64,000 bases of DNA from Jatrophihabitans sp. (lineage in GTDB: Bacteria > Actinomycetota > Actinomycetes > Mycobacteriales > Jatrophihabitantaceae). Below the pieces are notes generated by a model that was not told the origin of the DNA, made no database searches, and was given only the letters and a program-made list of their open reading frames with translations. Below are positions 35,590 through 45,077 of the stretch, in pieces. The stretch's first letter is position 1. Every line of letters begins with the position of its first letter. The stretch is from contig DASVQQ010000005.1 of assembly GCA_036389035.1 (NCBI GenBank), forward strand, positions 62,001-126,000, given 5' to 3'. A program made the position numbers and the translations under genes.

Positions 35590-36888
35590 ATGGAGCTGTC
35601 GCGGCTGGATGACGTCGGGGCCTTCGGTGAGCTGGCCGATGTCGAGGTCGACGAGCTGCGCGAGCTGCAGCTGCGCCGGCTGAGGTGGTCGCTGCGGCAC
35701 GCCTATGACAACGTCGGCCACTACCGGGCGGCCTTCGACAGCGCCGGGGTCCACCCGGATGAGCTGACCTCGCTGGCCGACCTGGCGCACTTTCCCCTCA
35801 CCAGCAAGGAGGACTTGCGCCAGAACTACCCGTTCGGCATGTTCGCGGTGCCCCGTGAGCGGGTGGTCCGGGTGCACGCCTCATCCGGGACCACCGGCAA
35901 GCCCACCGTCGTCGGCTACACCGCCGATGACATCCAGACCTGGGCGTCGGTGATGGCCCGCTCGATCTACGCCGCGGGCGGCCGGCCGGGTGACATCGTG
36001 CACGTGGCCTACGGCTACGGCCTGTTCACCGGCGGGCTGGGCGCGCACTACGGCGCGGAGAAGCTGGGCTGCACGGTGGTGCCGGTGTCCGGTGGCATGA
36101 CGGCGCGGCAGGTGCAGCTGATCACCGACTTCGAGCCCCGGATCATCATGGTCACCCCGTCCTACTTCCTGGCGATCCTGGACGAGCTGGCCCGCCAGGG
36201 CATCGACGCCGCGCAGACGTCCCTGCGGATCGGCATCTTCGGCGCCGAGCCGTGGACCGAGGCGATGCGTGCCGAGATGCAGCAGCGGACCCGGCTGGCC
36301 GCGCTGGACATCTACGGCCTGAGCGAGGTGATGGGCCCGGGAATCGGCCAGGAAGCGGCCGGGCATCCGGGCAGCCTGCAGGTCTGGGAGGACCACTTCT
36401 ACCCCGAGGTGATCGACCCGCGGACCGGCCAGGTGCTGGCAGAGGGCCAGCCCGGCGAGCTGGTGCTGACCTCGCTGACCAAGCAGGCGATGCCGGTGGT
36501 GCGCTACCGGACCCGGGACCTGACCAGGTTGCTGCCGGGCAGCGCCTACCCGGCCTTTCGCGGCATCGAGAAGATCACCGGGCGCACCGACGACATGATG
36601 ATCATCCGCGGCGTCAACGTCTTTCCCACCCAGATCGAGGAGTTGCTGCTGTCGGTGCCCGAGCTGTCGCCGCACTTCGAGTGCGTCCTGAGCCGGCCCG
36701 ACCGGCTGGACGAGCTGAGCGTGCGGGTCGAGTCCCGCGAGCCCGATGCCGACGCCGACGCCCTGGCCAGGACGCTGGGCACCCTGATCAAGGACCGGGT
36801 CGGAGTGAGCGTCACCGTCGAGGTGCTGGCCCCGGAGGCGATCGCGCGCTCGCAGGGCAAGGCAGCCAGGGTGCTTGACCAGCGCTGA
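35590..36888 (+). CDS. paaK: phenylacetate-CoA ligase
   Basis: A 432-residue AMP-forming acyl-CoA ligase of the PaaK type. The phosphate-binding loop reads SSGTTGKPTVVGYT (near residue 98), YGLSEVMGPGI is the adenylation motif, and RTDDMMIIRGVNVFP marks the hinge before the C-terminal domain. It activates phenylacetate or a related aromatic acid. The rest of the paa ring-epoxidase pathway is not in the window, although a thiolase lies at 22.3-23.5 kb, so the true substrate could differ. Confidence 0.9.
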   Translation: MELSRLDDVGAFGELADVEVDELRELQLRRLRWSLRHAYDNVGHYRAAFDSAGVHPDELTSLADLAHFPLTSKEDLRQNYPFGMFAVPRERVVRVHASSGTTGKPTVVGYTADDIQTWASVMARSIYAAGGRPGDIVHVAYGYGLFTGGLGAHYGAEKLGCTVVPVSGGMTARQVQLITDFEPRIIMVTPSYFLAILDELARQGIDAAQTSLRIGIFGAEPWTEAMRAEMQQRTRLAALDIYGLSEVMGPGIGQEAAGHPGSLQVWEDHFYPEVIDPRTGQVLAEGQPGELVLTSLTKQAMPVVRYRTRDLTRLLPGSAYPAFRGIEKITGRTDDMMIIRGVNVFPTQIEELLLSVPELSPHFECVLSRPDRLDELSVRVESREPDADADALARTLGTLIKDRVGVSVTVEVLAPEAIARSQGKAARVLDQR

Positions 36889-36940
36889 GCCGATGAACTA
36901 AGTAAGAGGGCCGAGAATGAGATCGGGAGGTCAGGCGGAC

Positions 36941-37891
<951 letters not shown>

Positions 37892-37965
37892 CGCCGACCT
37901 GCACGTCGTCAGCGCCAGTTGCTGAGTTGCTCGCTGCTAAGGCGCGGTAGCGGGTTTCCCGTTGG

Positions 37966-38024
37966 ATCGTTGGCCTCATAGCCGGGCGACGCGCCGGGCG
38001 CAGCCCTGCACAGCGGCCGACGAT
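37966..38024. repeat. 59-bp palindromic-end intergenic element, copy 1
   Basis: Begins ATCGTTGGCC and ends GGCCGACGAT (one mismatch to the reverse complement). The internal AGC, CGCCG, GCCCTGC and CAGC blocks are shared with copies at 43559 and 62752. It lies between convergent genes. Confidence 0.75.
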
Positions 38025-38098
38025 CGGGCACGGCGACCCGCGGCTGATCGCCGGTCCTGCGGGTCGCGGGCTTACGGTGGTTCTGCGACGCCTTGTGA

Positions 38099-38758
38099 TC
38101 AGGCAGGAATGGCCACCCGTGCGCTGGCCGAGGCGAAGCCGAGCCAGGTGTGCCGGTTGCCGGCCCAGCACCAGCCGACCTTGGGGGCATTGCGGCGGGC
38201 CGTGCCGTCCCGGCCGGTGCCGTTGCTGATCCAGAGCGCGGGAGTACGGGCGTCCAGGCTGCCGTTGGGCTTGCGCAGCCGGGACCCGACGGTCATGAAG
38301 CAGCTGTTGCGCTCCAGGATGCCGGGTTGTTGCAGTAGCCAGTGCAGGCCCTCGACCAGCGTCAACGGACTGCGGCCGGCCGCGGCGATGGCGGGCAGCG
38401 CCTCGTCCGGGCTCCAGTTGCGCATGCCGTCGCCGCGGTCGAGTCCCCGCGCCAGGTAGGCCGCGCCGGCCGGCGGCGTCGCCACGTCGATGGCGGTGAA
38501 GTCATCGACGTCCTGCATGTCCGAGACGACGAAGCCGGGGCGTCCGTCCCAGCTCACCAACGGGGCCAGCGCCGAGGCCGGCACCCGTGCGGGATGGACC
38601 ACCAGAAGGCTGCCTGCCGGTGCGCGGTCGAGCACGGACGCGCGCAGCTCGCCGGCGCTCAGGCCGGCAAGGTCGTGCACTCCCGCGGCGATCAGCCGCT
38701 CGACCTGCTCGGGCAGGGAAGGCAACGCGGCGGCGACAACAGGGGTGGCTACAGGCAA
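38099..38758 (-). CDS. DUF5701-like conserved protein
   Basis: A 219-residue soluble protein. EQVERLIAAGVHDLAGLS at the N-terminus, VSDMQDVDDFTAIDV in the middle, WSPDEALPAIAAAGRSPLTLVEGL and the Trp-rich VGWCWAGNRHTWLGFASAS near the C-terminus match what I know of the actinobacterial DUF5701 family. The function is unknown. A TTG start at 38758 is chosen because GAGGAG lies about five bases upstream. It follows the toxin-antitoxin pair on the same strand. Confidence 0.78.
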   Translation of the reverse strand: MPVATPVVAAALPSLPEQVERLIAAGVHDLAGLSAGELRASVLDRAPAGSLLVVHPARVPASALAPLVSWDGRPGFVVSDMQDVDDFTAIDVATPPAGAAYLARGLDRGDGMRNWSPDEALPAIAAAGRSPLTLVEGLHWLLQQPGILERNSCFMTVGSRLRKPNGSLDARTPALWISNGTGRDGTARRNAPKVGWCWAGNRHTWLGFASASARVAIPA

Positions 38759-38818
38759 AGCGGCTCCTCAACTCGGTGGCGAGGCGGATCAACGCCTCGC
38801 AGGGGCAAGAAGTTCCCG

Positions 38819-39244
38819 CTAGGACAGGGGCGCCAGCTGGACGCCTGCCGCTTGGGCGCCGGTGCGCAGCCGCTTATCCCAGACGGCGAACAGTGTGCCG
38901 GTCGAATTCACTGTCAACAGGCTCGCCAAGTGCACCGCGTCGGGGCCTGCCAGTGAGTGCCGGGCAGCCAATGCGCCGGCAGCGGCCGCGATGGCCTCAG
39001 TCAACTCGACCGGCCGGGTTGCCGCCCAGAATTCCTCCCACAGGGATTCGGCTTGCAGCTGCTCACTCGGATCGAGTCGCTCAGCACGGCCGGCAGCGGC
39101 TAGCGCGGCGCGTACTTCTGGATAGGCCAGCCGACTGGAGACAGCCGTATCGCAGGCATTCCACAGCGCCGAAGCCAGCTTGCTGCCGGCTTCTTCGACG
39201 ATCAGTTTCACAAAGGCACTGCTGTCGAAGTAGACGATCGCCAC
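38819..39244 (-). CDS. PIN-domain toxin (VapC-like)
   Basis: A 141-residue PIN ribonuclease. Acidic active-site residues appear as YFDSSAFVKLIVEEAG (Asp 7), the YPEVRAAL Glu, GPDAVHLAS (Asp near residue 100) and VWDKRL (Asp near 122), the complete quartet. Such toxins cut tRNA or rRNA when freed from antitoxin. The GTG start is 5 bases downstream of the antitoxin stop. Confidence 0.88.
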   Translation of the reverse strand: MAIVYFDSSAFVKLIVEEAGSKLASALWNACDTAVSSRLAYPEVRAALAAAGRAERLDPSEQLQAESLWEEFWAATRPVELTEAIAAAAGALAARHSLAGPDAVHLASLLTVNSTGTLFAVWDKRLRTGAQAAGVQLAPLS

Positions 39245-39249
39245 CGCTG

Positions 39250-39513
39250 TCAGCCGCGCTGCTCGCGGACCAACTCAGAGACTGAATCGGTTGCTCGCGC
39301 TCGGACGACGCTTTGCGCGTCCGGCCGGTCAGCACGCCGAGGCCTGCCCAGAACGCCCTCCTCGGTCAGCCGCTCGATCAGCGGCGCCGTGTCGATCGGC
39401 AGAAGTCGCGCCACCGGGATACCTCGTTCGGTGATGATCACCTCTTCGCCAGCTCGGACGTGCCCGATCCAGCCCGATAGCTCGGCCCTCAACCTGCTGA
39501 TGGCAACGTCCAT
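39250..39513 (-). CDS. Phd/YefM-type antitoxin
   Basis: An 87-residue antitoxin. The N-terminal DNA-binding part reads ISRLRAELSGWIGHVRAGEEVIITERGIPVARLLP, the Phd/YefM signature. The C-terminal half is charged and probably wraps the toxin. It is leaderless: TACACT on the minus strand ends six bases before the ATG. A large perfect inverted repeat overlaps the promoter, so autoregulation is likely. Confidence 0.88.
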   Translation of the reverse strand: MDVAISRLRAELSGWIGHVRAGEEVIITERGIPVARLLPIDTAPLIERLTEEGVLGRPRRADRPDAQSVVRARATDSVSELVREQRG

Positions 39514-39518
39514 TCACA

Positions 39519-39553
39519 GAGTGTACAACTCTGCGGAACTGAGTTGTACACTC
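39519..39553. promoter_or_regulatory. toxin-antitoxin operator, 13-bp inverted repeat
   Basis: GAGTGTACAACTC (39519-39531) and GAGTTGTACACTC (39541-39553) are perfect complements with a nine-base spacer. Each arm contains the palindrome TGTACA, with centres 23 bases apart, about two helical turns. The -10 box TACACT (39525-39520, minus) is inside the proximal arm, so binding would block the promoter. Confidence 0.75.
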
Positions 39554-39596
39554 CGTGGATGAGCTCGGCTGACCAATCCGCTGGCAGCAGCCGGAA

Positions 39597-42377
39597 CTAG
39601 GCAGAACCCTCCGCCGAGCCGGCGTTGGCAGCCGCGACGTCGGTGATCTTGTACTTCTCCAGCGCGTCGCGGGCCGCCTCGGGCTTGACCTCGCCCCGCT
39701 TGGCCAGCTGCGCCAGCACGTTCACCACGACCGACTCGGCGTCGATGTGGAAGAACCTGCGGGCCGCGCCCCGGGTGTCGGCGAAGCCGAAACCGTCAGC
39801 GCCGAGCGAGCTCCAGTCGCGTCCGGCGGCCTGCACCCACTGGGCGATCTGGTCGGGCACCGCGCGCATGTAGTCCGACACCGCCACCACCGGCCCGGAG
39901 GTCTCGGCCAGCTTGGTGTTGACGTAGGGCGTCAGCGGCTCGGCGTCCGGGTGCAGGAAGTTGTGCTCGTCGATCTCCAGGGCGTCCCGGCGCAGTTCGT
40001 TCCAGGACGTCACCGACCAGACGTCGACGTCGACGCCCCAGTCCTGTCCGAGCAGCTCCTGGGCCCGCAACGCCCACGGCACCGCGACCCCGGAGGCCAG
40101 CACCTGGGCCCGCGGCCGGCCCGACTCCCCGAGCGCGGCCGAGACCCGGTGCATGCCCCGCAGGATGCCCTCGACGTCCACGTCGGCCGGTTCGGCCGGC
40201 TGCGGGATCGGCTCGTTGTAGATGGTCAGGTAGAAGAAGACGTCCTCGCCGCCCGGGTGCTGCTCCGACGAGCCGTACATCCTGCGCAGCCCGGACTCGA
40301 CGATGTGGGCGATCTCGTAGGCGTAGGCCGGGTCATAGGCCACCGCGGCCGGGTTGGTCGAGGCGATCAGCAGCGAGTGCCCGTCGGCGTGCTGCAGGCC
40401 CTCACCGGCCAGGGTGGTCCGCCCGGCGGTCGCGCCCAGGACGAAACCCCGGCCCAGCTGGTCGGCGAACTGCCAGAACTGGTCACCGGTCCGCTGGAAG
40501 CCGAACATCGAGTAGAAGATGTAGAACGGGATCATCGGCTGGCCGTGGGTGGCGTAGCTGGTGCCGGCCGCGATCAGCGACGCGGTGGAACCGGCCTCGC
40601 TGATGCCCTCGTGCAGGATCTGGCCCTGCCTGGACTCCTTGTAGGACAGCAGCATGTCGCGGTCGACCGCGTCGTACTCCTGGCCGTGCGGGGAGTAGAT
40701 CTTGGCCGTCGGGAAGATCGCGTCCAGGCCGAAGGTGCGGGCCTCGTCCGGGATGATCGGCACGAAGCGCTTGCCGATCTCCTTGTCGCGCATCAGGTCC
40801 TTGAACAGCCGCACCATCACCTGGGTGGTGGCGACGCTCTGCTTGCCCGAGCCCTTCTTCAGCTCCGCGTACGCCGAGGCCTGCGAGTCGGGCAGCACCA
40901 GCGGCTTGGCCCGGGTGACCCGCTTGGGCAGCACGCCGCCGAGGGCCTCGCGGCGATCCTTCATGTACTGGATCTCGTCGGACTTCTCGCCCGGGTGGTA
41001 GTAGGGCGGCAGGTCGGCCTCGAGGGCCTCGTCGGTGATCTCCAGGTGCAGCCGGTCGCGGAATGCCTTGAGGTCGACCTTGTTGAGCTTCTTCATCTGG
41101 TGGGTGGCGTTGCGGCCCTCGAAGCTCTCCAGCGTCCAGCCCTTGATGGTGTGCGCCAGGATGACGGTCGGCTGGCCGACGTGCGCGCGGGCCGAGGCGA
41201 AGGCGGCGTAGACCTTGCGGTAGTCGTGACCGCCGCGGGAGAGCACCCGCAGCTGCTCGTCGGACAGGTCCTCGACCATCTTGCGCAGCCGCAGGTCATC
41301 GCCGAAGAAGTTCTCCCGGATGTAGGCCCCGGACTCGACGGTGTAGGTCTGGAACTGCCCGTCCGGCGTGGTGTTCATCTTGTTGACCAGCACGCCGTCG
41401 CGGTCGGCGGCCAGCAGCGGGTCCCAGTCCCGTCCCCAGATGACCTTGATGACGTTCCAGCCGGCGCCGCGGAAGTAGGACTCCAGCTCCTGGATGATCT
41501 TGCCGTTGCCGCGGACCGGCCCGTCCAGCCGCTGCAGGTTGCAGTTGATCACGAAGGTGAGGTTGTCCAGCTCCTCGCGGGAGGCCACTCCGATCGCGCC
41601 CAGGGACTCGACCTCGTCCATCTCGCCGTCGCCGAGGAAGGCCCAGACGTGGGAGTTGGCGGTGTCGGCGATGCCGCGGGCGGCCAGGTAGCGGTTGAAC
41701 CGGGCCTGGTAGATCGCCCCGATCGGGCCCAGCCCCATCGACACGGTCGGGAACTCCCAGAAATCGGGCATCAGCCGGGGGTGCGGGTAGGAGGACAGGC
41801 CGTTGGGCGCCTTGGACTGCTCCTGCCGGAAGCCGTCGAGGTGCTGCTCGGTGAGCCGGCCCTCTAAAAAGGCCCGGGCGTAGATGCCGGGGGCGGCGTG
41901 GCCCTGGAAGTAGATCTGGTCGCCGGTGCCGCTGGCCAGGTCCTTGCCCCGGAAGAAGTGGTTGAAGCCGACCTCGTAGAGCGAGGCCGCCGAGGCGTAG
42001 GTGGCGATGTGCCCGCCGACGCCCAGGTGCTTGTTGGCCCGGCTGACCATGATGGCGGCGTTCCACCGGATGTAGGCCCGGATCCGGCGCTCGATGTGCT
42101 CATCGCCGGGGAACCAGGGCTCGCGCTCGGGCGGGATGGTGTTGATGTAGTCGGTGCTGCGCAGCGCGGGGACGCCGACCTGGCGTTCGCGGGCGCGTTC
42201 GAGCAGCTTCAGCAGCAGGAACCGGGCCCGCTGGCGGCCGTCATGGTCCACAGCGGCGTCAAACGATTCGATCCACTCACGAGTCTCACCGGGATCGATA
42301 TCGGGGAGCTGGCTGGGCAGTCCGTCGGTGATGATGTTGTAGCGATCACGAGTCACCCCTCCAGTGTCCACCAACAC
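39597..42377 (-). CDS. aceE: pyruvate dehydrogenase E1 component (homodimeric)
   Basis: A 926-residue thiamine-diphosphate enzyme that decarboxylates pyruvate and acetylates the E2 lipoyl domain. The ThDP motif runs [15 protein letters not shown] to [14 protein letters not shown] (about 265-305). [22 protein letters not shown] and the transketolase-like C-terminal domain are intact. The length is normal. E2 and E3 are not in the window, as is usual for actinobacteria. GTG/TTG codons at 42377, 42374, 42371 and 42356 leave the exact start open; VTRDRYNII at 42356 matches the common N-terminus. Confidence 0.95.
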   Translation of the reverse strand: MLVDTGGVTRDRYNIITDGLPSQLPDIDPGETREWIESFDAAVDHDGRQRARFLLLKLLERARERQVGVPALRSTDYINTIPPEREPWFPGDEHIERRIRAYIRWNAAIMVSRANKHLGVGGHIATYASAASLYEVGFNHFFRGKDLASGTGDQIYFQGHAAPGIYARAFLEGRLTEQHLDGFRQEQSKAPNGLSSYPHPRLMPDFWEFPTVSMGLGPIGAIYQARFNRYLAARGIADTANSHVWAFLGDGEMDEVESLGAIGVASREELDNLTFVINCNLQRLDGPVRGNGKIIQELESYFRGAGWNVIKVIWGRDWDPLLAADRDGVLVNKMNTTPDGQFQTYTVESGAYIRENFFGDDLRLRKMVEDLSDEQLRVLSRGGHDYRKVYAAFASARAHVGQPTVILAHTIKGWTLESFEGRNATHQMKKLNKVDLKAFRDRLHLEITDEALEADLPPYYHPGEKSDEIQYMKDRREALGGVLPKRVTRAKPLVLPDSQASAYAELKKGSGKQSVATTQVMVRLFKDLMRDKEIGKRFVPIIPDEARTFGLDAIFPTAKIYSPHGQEYDAVDRDMLLSYKESRQGQILHEGISEAGSTASLIAAGTSYATHGQPMIPFYIFYSMFGFQRTGDQFWQFADQLGRGFVLGATAGRTTLAGEGLQHADGHSLLIASTNPAAVAYDPAYAYEIAHIVESGLRRMYGSSEQHPGGEDVFFYLTIYNEPIPQPAEPADVDVEGILRGMHRVSAALGESGRPRAQVLASGVAVPWALRAQELLGQDWGVDVDVWSVTSWNELRRDALEIDEHNFLHPDAEPLTPYVNTKLAETSGPVVAVSDYMRAVPDQIAQWVQAAGRDWSSLGADGFGFADTRGAARRFFHIDAESVVVNVLAQLAKRGEVKPEAARDALEKYKITDVAAANAGSAEGSA

Positions 42378-42516
42378 GGGAGAAGATGTGACCTCTGATC
42401 TTTACCCATCGGGAGCCCCAGAGGCTTGCGTCGTCGCCGAAGTGTGGTTATCTACCTGGGCACGGTTACCAGCGGTGAGGATTTGCCTCCCGCTTTGGCA
42501 CCTATGGAGGCTGGCA
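42378..42516. other. divergent aceE / DUF3052 promoter region
   Basis: This 139-base gap includes a minus-strand TAAAGAT near 42400 that could drive aceE and a plus-strand TTATCT near 42450. GGAGG of the DUF3052 gene lies at the right edge. No further features are seen. Confidence 0.35.
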
Positions 42517-42975
42517 GTGAGCACCACCCCCGGCACCGGGGAAAACACGACTGCATTGGTTGACCGCCTGGGAATCGAACCAGGCATGGTTGTGCAGGAG
42601 TTGGGCTATGACGACGATGTCGACCAGGCTCTGCGCGAAGCGATAGAAGAGCGCCTCGACGACGACATGGTGGACGAGGACTCAGATGATGTAGTCGATG
42701 TGGTGCTCCTGTGGTTCCGGGAGGACGACGGCGACCTCGTCGACGCCCTGGTGGATGCCATCGCCCCGCTGGCCGACAACGGGGTGATCTGGTTGCTGAC
42801 GCCCAAACGTGGCCGGGCCGGTTACGTCGAGCCCTCCGACATCTCCGAGGCGGCCCCGACGGCGGGGCTCTCGCAGACCTCGCTGCTGCCGCTGGGCGCC
42901 GGCTGGACCGGCGCCCGACTGGTCAGCAGGCGCGCCAAGGCCGGTGCTGAGCGCGGCAGGGGAGACCGACGGTGA
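42517..42975 (+). CDS. DUF3052 family protein
   Basis: A 152-residue acidic protein. VDRLGIEPGMVVQELGYDDDVDQALREAIE at the start, a very acidic DDDMVDEDSDDVVDVVLLWFREDDGD core, and GVIWLLTPKRGRAGYVEPSDISEAAPTAGL near the end identify the actinobacterial DUF3052 family. The function is unknown. The GTG has GGAGG six bases upstream. Its stop overlaps the peroxiredoxin start as GTGA, so the two are co-translated. Confidence 0.87.
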   Translation: MSTTPGTGENTTALVDRLGIEPGMVVQELGYDDDVDQALREAIEERLDDDMVDEDSDDVVDVVLLWFREDDGDLVDALVDAIAPLADNGVIWLLTPKRGRAGYVEPSDISEAAPTAGLSQTSLLPLGAGWTGARLVSRRAKAGAERGRGDRR

Positions 42976-43487
42976 GTTTTATGCCGGATGACTCCGTGAT
43001 TCCGGGGTTGAGCCCGCTGCCGGTCGGAGTGGAGGCGCCGGACTTCACGCTGCGCGACCAGAACAACGAGGTCGTGACGCTGTCGTCGTTCCGGGGCTCC
43101 AAGGCCGTGCTGCTGGTGTTCTACCCGTGGGCCTTCACCAGCATCTGCACCGGCGAGCTGGGCCAGATCCGGGACCGGATCGACGAGTTCGCCAACGACG
43201 CGGTGCAGGTGCTGACTCTGAGCATCGACTCATCGTTCGTGCACAAGATCTTCTCCCAGCGTGACGAGCTGAACTACCCGCTGCTGGCCGACTTCTGGCC
43301 GCACGGCGCGGTCGCCCAGGCCTACGGGGTGTTCAACTCCGACGCCGGGGTCTCCAATCGGGGGACGTTCCTGATCGACCAGGACGGCGTCATCCGGTTC
43401 AGCGAGGCCAAGGAGATCGGCGTCGGACGGGATCCGCAGCGCTGGCTGGACGAGATCGCGGCGTTGACCACCGGGGTGGCCAGCTAG
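42972..43487 (+). CDS. ahpE: AhpE-type peroxiredoxin
   Basis: A 171-residue thiol peroxidase. FYPWAFTSICTGELGQIRD carries the peroxidatic Cys in the AhpE-like setting, and PDFTLRDQNNEVVTLSSFRG precedes it. No second resolving Cys is obvious, consistent with a one-Cys enzyme relying on mycothiol or another thiol. The GTG start overlaps the DUF3052 stop. A 59-bp repeat element lies just downstream. Confidence 0.92.
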   Translation: MSFMPDDSVIPGLSPLPVGVEAPDFTLRDQNNEVVTLSSFRGSKAVLLVFYPWAFTSICTGELGQIRDRIDEFANDAVQVLTLSIDSSFVHKIFSQRDELNYPLLADFWPHGAVAQAYGVFNSDAGVSNRGTFLIDQDGVIRFSEAKEIGVGRDPQRWLDEIAALTTGVAS

Positions 43488-43537
43488 CTCTGGTGGCTGG
43501 CTGTTCGCTCGATCGTGTACTTGGTCGGTTCGGCGGG

Positions 43538-43568
43538 ATCGTTGGCCTCCGCCCCCGGATCGTTGGCC
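43538..43568. repeat. partial left-end duplication of the 59-bp element
   Basis: GGATCGTTGGCCTCC occurs at 43536-43550 and again at 43557-43571. The second copy begins the complete element, so the left end has been duplicated at a 21-base offset. Confidence 0.65.
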
Positions 43569-43617
43569 TCCCAGCAGAGGGACACGCCGGTCGAGGCCCT
43601 GCTCAGCGGCCAACTAT
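43559..43617. repeat. 59-bp palindromic-end intergenic element, copy 2
   Basis: Begins ATCGTTGGCC and ends GGCCAACTAT (one mismatch). The internal GCAG-AGGG and GGCCCTGCTCAGC segments pair partly. It lies between the convergent ahpE and SURF1 genes. Confidence 0.8.
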
Positions 43618-43672
43618 CGACCGCCGACTGTCCTAGGCGACTGGCGGGCCGCCGCATTGCGCTGTCGGCTGG

Positions 43673-44542
43673 CTAGGAGCGGCCGGCGAGCCGGTCGTCC
43701 AGCGAGGCCTTTCTGGCCTTGGCGGCTGCCCGGCCGGTGGGTGGTGGCTGCCCAGCGGGTTCCGCCACCTTGGCCGGCAGCGGCTCGGCGGCCCGGTCGC
43801 GTCGGCGCTCGGCCGCGGCCATCACGAACGGCGCGCACAGGGCCAGCAGGGCGAACAGGTACCACTGGATCACGTAGGCGGCGTGCTGCGGCTCCTCGGC
43901 GCCGCCGGCCGGGTTGGAGAGGTCCGGGCCCGGCAGCGTGGTCAGGCCGGCGGTGCCCGACTGGCCGGCCAGCAGCTCGGCGTAGCCGTTCCAGACGGGG
44001 GTGCCGATCCGGCCGGCCTGCTCGACGGGGTTGACGGACTCGACCTGCCGGCCAGGGAGCTGGCCGAGCCGGTCGGGCTTGGTGCCGGCGGGCTCGAGCC
44101 GGCCGGTGATGTTAACCGTTCCGGAAGGGCTGGCCGGGATGGGCGGCGTGGTCGTGGCCGCCCCGGTCTGCCGCACGAAGCCCCGGGCCACCAGCAGCAC
44201 GCCGTCGCCGGTCCTGAGCGGGGTGATGACGATGACCCCGACGTCCCCGCCGACGCTCTGCTGGCGCAGCAGGGTCTGGTGCTCGCTGAGGTAGACGCCG
44301 GTGGCGGTGATCTGGCGGAACTTCTGGGCCGCGCCGTCCGAGACCGGAGCGCTGGCCCTGCCCAGCACCGCGGTGACGTCCAGCGGGCGGTCGCGGATGT
44401 CGGCTTCCAGCCGCTGGTTGGCCTCGCGTTTCTCCTGGAACCGCTCCGCCTGCCAGGTGCCGGCCAGGCCGCAGACGCCAGCGATCACCAGCACCAGGGC
44501 GAACAGCCCCAGGTAGCGCGGTTGCCGCAGGGTCGAAAGCAC
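43673..44542 (-). CDS. SURF1-family cytochrome oxidase assembly protein
   Basis: A 289-residue membrane protein with the SURF1 layout: one transmembrane helix near residues 10-30 (FALVLVIAGVCGLAGTWQ with the family's GxWQ-like motif), a large extracytoplasmic domain (TATGVYL, GVIVITPL, VARGFV), a second helix near 220-240 (AYVIQWYLFALLALCAPF), and a basic C-terminal tail. It assists haem a insertion into cytochrome c oxidase. It is leaderless: minus-strand TAGTGT lies six bases before the GTG. Confidence 0.9.
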   Translation of the reverse strand: MLSTLRQPRYLGLFALVLVIAGVCGLAGTWQAERFQEKREANQRLEADIRDRPLDVTAVLGRASAPVSDGAAQKFRQITATGVYLSEHQTLLRQQSVGGDVGVIVITPLRTGDGVLLVARGFVRQTGAATTTPPIPASPSGTVNITGRLEPAGTKPDRLGQLPGRQVESVNPVEQAGRIGTPVWNGYAELLAGQSGTAGLTTLPGPDLSNPAGGAEEPQHAAYVIQWYLFALLALCAPFVMAAAERRRDRAAEPLPAKVAEPAGQPPPTGRAAAKARKASLDDRLAGRS

Positions 44543-44548
44543 GCCACG

Positions 44549-44554
44549 ACACTA
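44549..44554 (-). promoter_or_regulatory. -10 box TAGTGT, leaderless SURF1 start
   Basis: On the minus strand TAGTGT is followed by exactly six bases (CGTGGC) and the GTG at 44542. Confidence 0.55.
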
Positions 44555-44661
44555 CGTCGAGAGCATGAGCGACGCCGGGGCCGGTTACCCTTGCACGGTT
44601 GTCGCCGGCCCGTGGCGGGCAGCGGGCCTTCCTCGGTTCGGTGCCAGTGGCGGCCGTCGAA

Positions 44662-44736
44662 GGGCGCTTAGCTCAGCGGGAGAGCACTCGGTTTACACCC
44701 GAGCGGTCGTTGGTTCGATCCCAACAGCGCCCACCA
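44662..44736 (+). tRNA. tRNA-Val (anticodon TAC)
   Basis: A full cloverleaf can be drawn: acceptor GGGCGCT/AGCGCCC, D stem GCTC/GAGC, anticodon stem CTCGG/CCGAG around loop TTTACAC, a five-base variable loop, T stem GTTGG/CCAAC with TTCGATC, discriminator A and encoded CCA. The anticodon TAC reads GTA and related Val codons. Confidence 0.96.
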
Positions 44737-44778
44737 AAGGTGATCCGCTGGCGATCCCGCCTTCAGCCTGGTGGCCAG

Positions 44779-44807
44779 ACAGGCTCGGCGCGTGACGCCG
44801 AGCCTGT
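44779..44807. terminator. strong hairpin downstream of tRNA-Val
   Basis: ACAGGCTCGGCG (44779-44790) and CGCCGAGCCTGT (44796-44807) form a perfect 12-bp stem with loop CGTGA. There is no T tract, as is usual in actinobacteria. Nearly the same stem recurs at 46052-46084. Confidence 0.7.
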
Positions 44808-44840
44808 CGGACCCGCAGAACCCCCAGTGGGTGGTGCTAC

Positions 44841-45077
44841 CTAGTAGTAGCAGTGGGGAACACCCGATAGGTTCCCGTTGAGAAAGCTGGGGTTTGCCCA
44901 GCCAACCCCTCCGGTGGTCGTGTTGCGGAAGCTGATGCCCCCGCCGGTGTACTTATCAGGGTGGGTGGTCCAGCCGTTGCAGTAGGTTGGCTCGGCTGCG
45001 GCCGGGCTGGCGGATACCAGCATGCCTCCCAGAGTGAGTGCCAGCGCACCCATTGACGCGAGCAAGCGAGATCGGAT
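44841..45077 (-). pseudogene. decayed SH3-like secreted protein, copy A
   Basis: A homologue of the intact protein at 45656-46018. The aligned start codon is ATC (45077-45075) where the intact copy has ATG, followed by matching CGATCTCG. The signal peptide (MGALALTLGGMLVSASPAAA) is well kept. The mature part jumps from GGISFRN directly to TTTGGVGW, skipping about 45 residues of the SH3 core that the intact copy has, without a frameshift. Translation from TTG 45065 or ATG 45053 is conceivable, giving a short secreted protein, but loss of function is more likely. Confidence 0.6.

Noticed and set aside
39747..41867. A 706-codon open frame opposite aceE
   Set aside because: It is antisense to conserved ThDP motifs of aceE and shows shadow composition.
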